Assembly: GCA_045866215.1 (NCBI GenBank)
Contig: AP035880.1
Coordinates: 5,084,001 to 5,148,000, forward strand
From: Croceivirga sp009797885
GTDB taxonomy: Bacteria > Bacteroidota > Bacteroidia > Flavobacteriales > Flavobacteriaceae
Reading direction: 5' to 3'
DNA: 64,000 nt
Shown piece by piece: positions 8,992-15,237 of this stretch. The stretch's first letter is position 1, and every line of letters begins with the position of its first letter. Both the position numbers and the translations under genes were made by a program. Below the pieces are notes generated by a model. That model was not told the DNA's origin, ran no database searches, and saw only the letters and a program-made list of their open reading frames with translations.

Positions 8992-9011
8992 GAATCCCAC
9001 TTCCTCTGCAA
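8992..9011 (+). repeat. Degenerate copy of the tRNA-Ser 3' end (att-like)
   Basis: Matches 8679-8698 at 18 of 20 positions; the differences are T to A at 8999 and C to T at 9007. The rest of the tRNA is absent. A hairpin with a T-run follows at about 9022-9048, mirroring the order tRNA end then terminator. Confidence 0.6.
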
Positions 9012-9021
9012 GAGCAATAGG

Positions 9022-9048
9022 AAAGCCTCTGTTCAAGGCGCTTTTTTT
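9022..9048 (+). terminator. Terminator-like hairpin after the tRNA-Ser fragment
   Basis: AAAGCCT and AGGCGCTTT form an imperfect stem with a two-base bulge, followed by a run of T. It may terminate nothing today and may be a relic carried with the tRNA-like fragment. Confidence 0.5.
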
Positions 9049-9336
9049 ATAGTATTGTTGCACTCCATACGACACCAAACTATTTTCGATGTAAGGAAAC
9101 ACCAGTAGGGAATTGAAAACAAGTTTACTAGGCACTACATGCGCGCTATCCCCTAAAGGGTGAATTAACGAAACCGCCAAATGAGACCAGAAATGGAACA
9201 ATCCAACAAATGGAGAAAGGTTTTGTCAATTCTGTCCCTTAAAACGACCCAATTTTAAATCTTCGAAACAACACTATATCCCTTTCGATTCAGGTCAAAT
9301 CCTTAACTGTTTCTTTTAATTTTTCTTTTTTGTTTT

Positions 9337-9816
9337 TCATTTTGAAATGGCATTTCCACTATTGCCCCCCTTTTCCTTTCGATAATAGGTGCCGCCAACA
9401 ACCAGTGCTGCCGAAATTATCAGCAGATTTTTGATGATATACTGTCCTTCAAGGGTTGGCATCAAGTAATTACCATTCTGAAAGGTTACCTCTGGAAGGA
9501 ACACCAAGGGCATAAGAGTACCAACCATTTGCAAGAATAGTAGGCCAATGGCAATACGTGTGGTGCTCTTAAAAAGAAAGGTTATTCCAATGACTACTTC
9601 CCACCAACCAATTACCATGAGCCAATTTTCTGCTGAGCCAAAAGGTAACCATGCTACTGTAGCTTTCAATAACCCTTCGGCTGCTGACAGATGAAATGGT
9701 TTTAATATTCCGAACCAGAAAAAAATTACTGCAAACGAAATTCGCATGGCTGGAATGCCCCACAGCTTCATGTGGCGTGCAATGTATTGATCTAGTTTGT
9801 TGATATCTGCATTCAT
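9337..9816 (-). CDS. DoxX/DUF417-like small integral membrane protein
   Basis: A 159-aa protein with four hydrophobic segments (about residues 22-42, 60-82, 86-106 and 128-145). The motif ISFAVIFFWFGILKPF followed later by LEGQYIIKNLLIISAAL resembles the DoxX/DUF417 group, small membrane proteins often found with redox and oxidative-stress genes. It is the last gene of a minus-strand series of redox genes and lies 52 nt after a quinone-reductase-like gene. Its biochemical role is not known from the sequence. Confidence 0.75.
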   Translation of the reverse strand: MNADINKLDQYIARHMKLWGIPAMRISFAVIFFWFGILKPFHLSAAEGLLKATVAWLPFGSAENWLMVIGWWEVVIGITFLFKSTTRIAIGLLFLQMVGTLMPLVFLPEVTFQNGNYLMPTLEGQYIIKNLLIISAALVVGGTYYRKEKGGNSGNAISK

Positions 9817-9868
9817 CCTTTTATTATTTGGTTATGTAAACATATTATTGCCATCATTAATTCTGATT

Positions 9869-10447
9869 TTATTGTAACCTCTTACCCTGTTTACTGACTT
9901 TAAGCAACCACTTCCAACGCTGAGAAATGTTCGAGCTTTTTATGGGTGCCAAATAAGTAACTTTTACAGGTTTGACTCCACAAAATTCCAAAACCCCCTT
10001 TTTGAACTGATTTATAACCGGGTTTTTCATTACCCAGTTGTTATACCAGCTAACGGTATCAGCAGTAACAATGATTCTGGCCGTTTTTCCTTTAAGTAGT
10101 TTGTCTGGAAACAACTTTCCTTTTTGATACTTAAAGGTTGTCCCCGGCAGAAAGGTTCGGTCAATAAAACCTTTCAAAACCGCAGGGACTCCATACCACC
10201 ACATAGGAAACACCCACACAAGATGATTGGCTTCTTTGATCTTCTCAATAGCGGTTTCCAAATCCGGTTCTAAGGGATGTGGCTTTCGGTAACCATATTT
10301 CAAAATTGGATCGAAATCCAAATCGACTAAGTTGATTGTTTCAACCTCGGCACTGCTTTTACGAGCAGCGTCACCATAAGCTTTAACAATCGCCCAATTG
10401 AAACTTTCCCTATCTGGATGTCCGTTTATGATTAGTATATTTTTCAT
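9869..10447 (-). CDS. NAD(P)H-dependent quinone oxidoreductase (flavodoxin-like fold)
   Basis: A 192-aa flavoprotein of the NQO1/MdaB/KefF group, which reduces quinones by two electrons. The FMN/FAD-binding start ILIINGHPDRESFNWAIV and the middle signature VWVFPMWWYGVPAVLKGFID (residues about 80-99) are clear. The C-terminal end (KVSKQGKRLQ) is lysine-rich. It sits in a minus-strand run with a nitroreductase and a DoxX-like gene, which fits electrophile or quinone detoxification. The start ATG is at 10447; no better start is seen. Confidence 0.85.
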   Translation of the reverse strand: MKNILIINGHPDRESFNWAIVKAYGDAARKSSAEVETINLVDLDFDPILKYGYRKPHPLEPDLETAIEKIKEANHLVWVFPMWWYGVPAVLKGFIDRTFLPGTTFKYQKGKLFPDKLLKGKTARIIVTADTVSWYNNWVMKNPVINQFKKGVLEFCGVKPVKVTYLAPIKSSNISQRWKWLLKVSKQGKRLQ

Positions 10448-10510
10448 TTTTATCCTTCCAATTTTCGTAAGCGGTTCAATAGAAGCTGCGTGATTTTATC
10501 AATTAAAACG

Positions 10511-11131
10511 TTAAATATTTACCCCAACAAAAAAACCAATAAGCTCTATTTTAAAGGACCTGGTGGACAAGGCCCTGAACCAAGGTGTCCCAATTCCAAA
10601 TCTCAAATTTTTGTATTGCAGGCCCAAGCGATACAGATTGCTAAGACTGGTATTGCCAGAAAAGTCAATAGACCCGTTTAACTGCCCCCGAAAATACAAA
10701 TCAATCCATTTGCCTATTGGTGATTGGTACTCCAATAACATTCTTGTATAGAGGCTTCTCTTATCTGAAATTCTATAGGATGGAAAAACATCAAACCGAA
10801 AATTGTTTTTCGTATAACTGTATTGAGCTCCGAATGCCAGAATGAGACCCTTTTGGTTCCATGCTATCTCGGTGGCCAATGAAACACCTTTTTTTATTTC
10901 GTAAAACAAAAAATTGTCAATTAGGTAACTTTCGGATATCCTTTCAAAGTTGTAATCCGTGCTTATTGAAGTCAAATTGAAAAAACTAAGTTTGGTAAGC
11001 TCACTGTTCTTGAAGAAAGTATATTGATATTTAACCCGCTCATCCATAAAAGTACTTTCCATATAGGAACTCTGGGAGAGCAAACAAGATTGTATCCCAA
11101 ATAATATCCCTATGAAAGCCATGTACTTCAT
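10511..11131 (-). CDS. Secreted outer-membrane beta-barrel-like protein, unknown function
   Basis: A 206-aa protein with a signal peptide (residues 1-19, cleaved near LSQS). The rest alternates polar and hydrophobic residues in 8-12-residue strands, for example KGLILAFGAQYSYT and LRFGIGTPWFRALS, and ends in IGFFVGVNI, as in small beta-barrel outer-membrane proteins. I do not recognise a named family. It lies between the quinone-reductase-like gene and a nitroreductase gene on the same strand, with an 87-nt gap to the latter. Confidence 0.65.
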   Translation of the reverse strand: MKYMAFIGILFGIQSCLLSQSSYMESTFMDERVKYQYTFFKNSELTKLSFFNLTSISTDYNFERISESYLIDNFLFYEIKKGVSLATEIAWNQKGLILAFGAQYSYTKNNFRFDVFPSYRISDKRSLYTRMLLEYQSPIGKWIDLYFRGQLNGSIDFSGNTSLSNLYRLGLQYKNLRFGIGTPWFRALSTRSFKIELIGFFVGVNI

Positions 11132-11218
11132 TACCGAGGTATTTTTTATCCTTTTTTTCGTAGGTATTTAACCTTTTGATACTTACCATTTAATTTCTTT
11201 AGGTCTTTATTGGCATCT

Positions 11219-11848
11219 TTATACCGTTTCAAACAACTCTTCCACAGTTTTTCTGACCTTTTTTCGGTACTGCGTCTGATCTTCTTCTGAACGATATCCC
11301 ACTGGGGCAATGACCGATGCATTCAGCCCTCTCCCATCAAGTCCTAGTATTTTATTGTAGGCCACTGTATCAAAACCCTCCATTGGGCAGGCATCTATCT
11401 TCAATTCCGCGCACGCATTCAATAAATTGGCCAAGGACAGATATGTTTGTTGTTTGGACCAGGATTGCCATTCAGAAGTAGTTTTTTTTGCCAAGTTTTC
11501 CTTGATGAAGTCCCCATAGCCAGCTACATCCGAAATGGCAATTTTCTGAGTCTTGGCTATGTTGCCAATGTAGTCCTCTATATATTCCTCTTTATGTTCG
11601 GAAAAATTGCAAAAAACGAACAGGTGGGACGCTTCCGTTACTTGCGATTGTCCCCAGGAAAACTCCCTTAGCTTCGCTCTTACCAATGCATCCTCTACAA
11701 TCAAAACCTTGTACAGCTGCAAGCCATAGGAGGATACGGATAGTTGCACTGCCTCTTTCAGGTATTCCAAATCTTGTTCGGGTACAATTTTATTCGAATC
11801 AAACTTCTTAGTGGCGTAACGCCATTTTAAATTTTCTACAAGTTTCAT
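11219..11848 (-). CDS. Nitroreductase family NAD(P)H-dependent oxidoreductase
   Basis: A 209-aa FMN enzyme of the NfsB-like group. The N-terminus LKWRYATKKFDSNKIVP and the motif LQLYKVLIVED are typical, as is the C-terminal block NACAELKIDACPMEGFD followed by IAPVGYRSEEDQTQ. These enzymes reduce nitroaromatics, quinones or flavins. It sits in the minus-strand redox series, 40 nt downstream of the GNAT acetyltransferase gene. The physiological substrate cannot be inferred. Confidence 0.9.
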   Translation of the reverse strand: MKLVENLKWRYATKKFDSNKIVPEQDLEYLKEAVQLSVSSYGLQLYKVLIVEDALVRAKLREFSWGQSQVTEASHLFVFCNFSEHKEEYIEDYIGNIAKTQKIAISDVAGYGDFIKENLAKKTTSEWQSWSKQQTYLSLANLLNACAELKIDACPMEGFDTVAYNKILGLDGRGLNASVIAPVGYRSEEDQTQYRKKVRKTVEELFETV

Positions 11849-11888
11849 TTTAATTGGTTTTTTTGATTAAACGCTTTTTTTGTTTTAC

Positions 11889-12626
11889 TTAAACCTGTAT
11901 TGATAGTGCATAGTTGCTCATTGCGAATTGTTCTTCAAATCCCAACTTTTCATACAGGCCTTTGCCCATAGCTGAAGCTTGCAGCACTGCATGGGAAGAC
12001 CCTCTCCCCATAGCTTCATGCAACATAGATTGCATCATTTTTTCCGCATAGCCTTTTCTTCGCATCTCTGGAATTATCCCCATAGAATGGATTCCCACGA
12101 TTTGATTTCCCGTGCTATAGGCTACTGCAGTACCTACTGGGAAGGTTTGGTCGTAGGCGATTAAATAATCCACATCATCGAGGCTTTTCAATATCAACTC
12201 ATAATGAATCTTATAATTAAAGGCCCTTTCGAACAATAACTCCCACAATTGGGCAGCTTTCCTGTTTTCTACTTTTTGGAGCTTAAGTCCGGAAGGGGTG
12301 AAATCCCCTTTAGAAAGATCGAGGGCCATCCCGACCTGCTCCAAAACCTTTTCAAACCCGTTTTTTGCAAATAGGGATTCGTAATCGTTACCCTCTATTT
12401 CCCAATAAGGAATTGTAAGTTTAGTGGAAGTAGAAGCGATGATCTCCTTTGCAATAATGATATCCTCAGGGGTAGGTTTTTTTGTAAACCAAAGTTTGTT
12501 GGGCCAATCTGAGTAGGTTATTGTTCCATGGTCAAAAACGTCACCTGGTACATAGGCTCCTGCCCTACGATCCACCAATTGCCAAAGTGAGATCAAATTG
12601 TCGATGTTGAGTTTCTTTAAGTCCAT
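11889..12626 (-). CDS. GNAT family N-acetyltransferase
   Basis: A 245-aa acetyl-CoA-dependent acyltransferase. The acetyl-CoA-binding signature lies in the C-terminal half: IHSMGIIPEMRRKGYAEKMM (R-x-x-G-Y-A), followed by VLQASAMGKGLYEKLGFEE, the usual end of the fold. The N-terminal half is poorly conserved and may hold a degenerate second GNAT domain. Its start lies 3 nt after the end of the YdcZ-type transporter gene, so the two are almost certainly co-transcribed. The acceptor is unknown. Confidence 0.85.
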   Translation of the reverse strand: MDLKKLNIDNLISLWQLVDRRAGAYVPGDVFDHGTITYSDWPNKLWFTKKPTPEDIIIAKEIIASTSTKLTIPYWEIEGNDYESLFAKNGFEKVLEQVGMALDLSKGDFTPSGLKLQKVENRKAAQLWELLFERAFNYKIHYELILKSLDDVDYLIAYDQTFPVGTAVAYSTGNQIVGIHSMGIIPEMRRKGYAEKMMQSMLHEAMGRGSSHAVLQASAMGKGLYEKLGFEEQFAMSNYALSIQV

Positions 12627-12629
12627 TTT

Positions 12630-13079
12630 TTATGTGTTTTTGATTAAAATAATACCTAATGTCATAGCGATTACACCGAAAATCTTCTTGCAGGCTATAG
12701 GTTCCGTTGGCATTCCAAACCAGCCAAAATGACCCGCAACGACTGAAAACAAAATTTGTCCAAAAAGACCAATGGAAATCATTGTGGAGATGCCCAATTT
12801 TGGTATGGTATAATAATACAGACCAATACCAATAACACTGAACAATGCGCCAGAAAACCACAGATAGTAAGGGACATCCTTTAATTTGTAGAATGACGGC
12901 AGGTGCTTTGTGCATACCATAACTGCAAAAAGGGCTAACAAAGCACTAATTATATAGGCCACGAGTGAGGTTAACAATGGGCTTTTTAGTTGGACACTTA
13001 ATTGTGAATTAAAACCCCCATGAAGTGCCAAAAAAACACCTCCCATAAAAGCTAACAGAATTGGTGTAGTCTGACTCAT
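12630..13079 (-). CDS. DMT-superfamily small transporter, YdcZ (DUF606) type
   Basis: A 149-aa membrane protein with five hydrophobic segments. The N-terminus LLAFMGGVFLALHGGFNSQL is the typical opening of the YdcZ/DUF606 branch of drug/metabolite transporters, which are half-size and probably dimerise. It directly precedes the GNAT gene and follows the Crp/Fnr regulator gene by 80 nt on the same strand. A palindromic TTACATATGT site lies in that gap. The substrate is unknown. Confidence 0.85.
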   Translation of the reverse strand: MSQTTPILLAFMGGVFLALHGGFNSQLSVQLKSPLLTSLVAYIISALLALFAVMVCTKHLPSFYKLKDVPYYLWFSGALFSVIGIGLYYYTIPKLGISTMISIGLFGQILFSVVAGHFGWFGMPTEPIACKKIFGVIAMTLGIILIKNT

Positions 13080-13137
13080 AATTCAAATGATTAATGATTT
13101 ATAGGTCAAATGTACCGCAGTGATTATCCTTGCGCAT

Positions 13138-13147
13138 TTACATATGT
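13138..13147 (-). promoter_or_regulatory. Candidate operator upstream of the YdcZ/GNAT pair
   Basis: TTACATATGT, with palindromic core ACATATGT, lies 59-68 nt before the start of the YdcZ-type gene. The same ten bases occur at 14670-14679 upstream of the AhpD-like gene, with similarity continuing for several bases (CGAT and TGAT follow). Confidence 0.3.
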
Positions 13148-13159
13148 CGATAAATGGAA

Positions 13160-13753
13160 TTAAAGCCCTTTTCTAATCCTACTAAGCTGGGTAGGAGTAA
13201 TTCCGAGGTAGGATGCTATAAGCCATTGAGGGACCCGCTGGGGTAATTTAGGGTACCTATTGAGGAAGGTGATATACCGCTCTGTTGCGCTCTCCGCAGC
13301 AAATGAAATATGGCGTCTTTCATTTTCTATGATCCAGTTTTCCTCTAGGTTCGAAATATAATAGTTCTTTAAGTCCTCGTGTTTATAAATGACTTCCTTG
13401 TAGCGCTGATAGTCCATCTCCAAGATTGTGCTGTCCACAACACATTCAATGCCAAATCCTGAGGGAGTTTGTGTAAGCATGGATACCGTGGAACCTGCCA
13501 AATGTCCCTCCACAAAAAAGTTTTTGACATATACATTGGCTTCATCGTCCATCCACTGGGATACCAAAATTCCTTCACAAACAAAATAAATGTTCCTTGC
13601 GGTTTGACCATGATATACTATGCTCTCATTTTTCTTGATATCCTTAATCGCTATATATGGTAAAAATGCCTCAAAAGAACTTTGTGAAACAGAGGCAAAG
13701 CTGTTAACATACTGATAGAATAATTGGCTGTATGGATGGTCGAAAGAAATCAC
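13160..13753 (-). CDS. Crp/Fnr family transcriptional regulator
   Basis: A 197-aa regulator. The N-terminal cyclic-nucleotide-binding-like domain (about residues 25-125) shows IKKNESIVYHGQTARNIYFVCEG. The C-terminal end, RVPQWLIASYLGITPTQLSRIRKGL, is a helix-turn-helix ending unusually close to the C-terminus, as in the Bacteroidota subgroup of this family. No Fnr-type cysteine cluster is visible, so an iron-sulfur cluster is unlikely. It precedes the YdcZ, GNAT and nitroreductase genes and is the obvious candidate regulator. Confidence 0.9.
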   Translation of the reverse strand: MISFDHPYSQLFYQYVNSFASVSQSSFEAFLPYIAIKDIKKNESIVYHGQTARNIYFVCEGILVSQWMDDEANVYVKNFFVEGHLAGSTVSMLTQTPSGFGIECVVDSTILEMDYQRYKEVIYKHEDLKNYYISNLEENWIIENERRHISFAAESATERYITFLNRYPKLPQRVPQWLIASYLGITPTQLSRIRKGL

Positions 13754-13931
13754 TATTGGTTCACGTCTAACTCGTTGATTGAGTTAAAGATACCATATTA
13801 TCCAGAATGAAATGGCCGCCAAATGAAATAGAATCAAAGGGTTGCAATACGGAATCACTTAATATCCCATGGTTTATATCCATTATCAAAAAGAACAGTA
13901 CTTCCCTTGATTCAATACCATCCAGAAATGG

Positions 13932-13963
13932 AGCCCAGATATCTCAAATGAAAGGTCTGGGCT
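13932..13963. repeat. 8-bp perfect inverted repeat between the Crp/Fnr and AhpD-like genes
   Basis: AGCCCAGA (13932-13939) and TCTGGGCT (13956-13963) form a stem with a 16-base loop. Neither side has a strong T-run, so it is not a typical terminator. The 283-base gap around it (13754-14036) holds no supported gene. Confidence 0.4.
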
Positions 13964-14036
13964 TATTAATGTTTGGATATCAATTAAGCTGTTCGAGGCA
14001 AACTTTTCCTTATTAAATCATTTCATCCGCTAAAAA

Positions 14037-14513
14037 TCAAACGACAGGCTCTTGAATTTCAATTGCCTTAACCTGATATTTCCCCGGAGCAAATTTGAAT
14101 GTTTTCATTAACCTTGTCCAAGTATTGATTTGGGCTATAGCCAAAGTCAAATAACTTATCTCCGATTTATTGAAGTACTTTAGCAAAGCATCTATTTCTT
14201 CATCGCTGATGTGCGAGTTTGATATGTTCGTTATCCGTTCGGTGAATCTCAGTACCTCTATTTCCTTTTCGTTGAAGAAAGGCGAATCTTCCCATGTGGA
14301 AAGCAAAACCAGGCGTAGTTCGGATTCCCCCAAATGTTTTAGCTCTTTATAATGCATATCTGTGCAATATGCACATCCATTGATTTGCCCGACCCGTAAT
14401 CGGATAAGCTCCAAAAGTTTCATCTCAATTGGAGAATTGTTTAAGAAATGTTCCACTTCCATCAACTTTTCGAACATCCCTTGAGGAATGTCATTGTAAC
14501 TAATTCGTTCCAT
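14037..14513 (-). CDS. Carboxymuconolactone decarboxylase/AhpD-like family protein
   Basis: A 158-aa alpha-helical protein of the AhpD-like alkylhydroperoxidase family. The redox-active motif GCAYCTDMH (CxxC with a nearby histidine) is present around residue 52, preceded by ELIRLRVGQIN. Family members with this motif can act as peroxidases or as disulfide relays. It is the first gene of the minus-strand redox block that runs to 9337. A palindromic TTACATATGT lies about 160 nt upstream of its start. Confidence 0.88.
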   Translation of the reverse strand: MERISYNDIPQGMFEKLMEVEHFLNNSPIEMKLLELIRLRVGQINGCAYCTDMHYKELKHLGESELRLVLLSTWEDSPFFNEKEIEVLRFTERITNISNSHISDEEIDALLKYFNKSEISYLTLAIAQINTWTRLMKTFKFAPGKYQVKAIEIQEPVV

Positions 14514-14880
14514 AATTTCGATTTATTTATGTTATCTATTTTTCCCCTTCGATGGCGTCCTCTTGGGTGTAAGTCGCACCAACTAATTTTAACGATAAAG
14601 AGACTGTGGGTACATTCACCCTTCACTTTATGATGAAGTAAAAATAGTTTTACTAAAACCCCTTGACAATTACATATGTTGATGGATTTGATATTTAGGT
14701 CGGACAAGCACAGGGTTTCATTTAGTTTGATATTTTAAAAAAGCGTTGTAGTAATTTCCCAAATGAGATTTAAACATTATTGAGTACGAAACCCATTTAT
14801 ATGTTTAGTTAAATCCTTAAGCCCTAATAATGATTTTCCAGAAGTTTACTTGTATAGAAGCTTTTAAAAGACATCATTAC
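14514..14880. other. AT-rich intergenic region, no gene seen
   Basis: The region upstream of the AhpD-like gene is AT-rich and holds the candidate operator at 14670-14679. No coding frame or RNA structure could be supported. Confidence 0.5.
14670..14679 (-). promoter_or_regulatory. Second copy of the candidate TTACATATGT operator
   Basis: The same ten bases as at 13138-13147, 157-166 nt before the AhpD-like gene. The flanks are also similar between the two sites, with 18 of 23 positions matching from 14667. Confidence 0.3.
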
Positions 14881-15045
14881 CTAGTTAATCTTTAAAGGTT
14901 CAGAAAACCAACGATTCTTGGGAATTCGTCCTGTCTTCGCAATCAGTCCCATTAACTCGCCTTTTAACTGGACCAAAATAATTCCCTTTTTATCAAGGAA
15001 CGATTGTTGATCAAGGTTGATAAATGGTGTAAACTTATTGGACAT
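14881..15045 (-). CDS. Small 54-aa protein, unknown function, beside an FtsX-type permease
   Basis: An ATG at 15045 opens a 54-codon frame ending in TAG at 14881. The protein starts MSNKFTPFINLDQQ and contains IILVQLKGELMGLIAKTG followed by RIPKNRWFSEPLK. The same pattern (VLLNGDLTGPIKKEGEFP) recurs as a relic at 27894-27962, beside the tail of another FtsX-type permease; 9 of 21 aligned residues are identical and several others are conservative. This repeated co-location and the protein-like composition suggest a real small family. It lies divergently from the permease at 15238. Its function is unknown. Confidence 0.5.
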   Translation of the reverse strand: MSNKFTPFINLDQQSFLDKKGIILVQLKGELMGLIAKTGRIPKNRWFSEPLKIN

Positions 15046-15237
15046 CTTTTGTAAAAATCTTTTACACGCCGAAAGATATTCCTATCAATATATTCTTATA
15101 AAACATTAACAATTAATACATTACATTTTTTGGTATGAAATTAGATATTAACGTGTACTCAAGAGTATTTACAGTAATAACTTTTATTGTACAGTACTTT
15201 TTCTACCAAGGAAATTAACCCAAAAAACGCACAAATA

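Larger units (their letters stand above)
8731..9336. other. Intergenic region with terminator-like hairpins and a tRNA-like fragment, no supported gene
   Basis: About 600 bases without a convincing gene. It holds a hairpin AGCTAC/GTAGCT followed by TTTT (about 8779-8800), an inverted repeat TCAGGA/TCCTGA (8900-8919), the degenerate tRNA-Ser 3' end at 8992-9011 and a terminator-like hairpin just after it. An 85-codon antisense frame at 8944-9201 crosses the tRNA-like fragment and shows no protein features. Confidence 0.6.

Noticed and set aside
8944..9201. 85-codon minus-strand frame after the tRNA
   Set aside because: It crosses the tRNA-like fragment and its terminator hairpin, has no recognisable motif and is rich in chance-like composition. 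It is probably not translated.
13807..14016. 69-codon plus-strand frame between the Crp/Fnr and AhpD-like genes
   Set aside because: It has no motif, runs across an inverted repeat and reads opposite to the surrounding genes.
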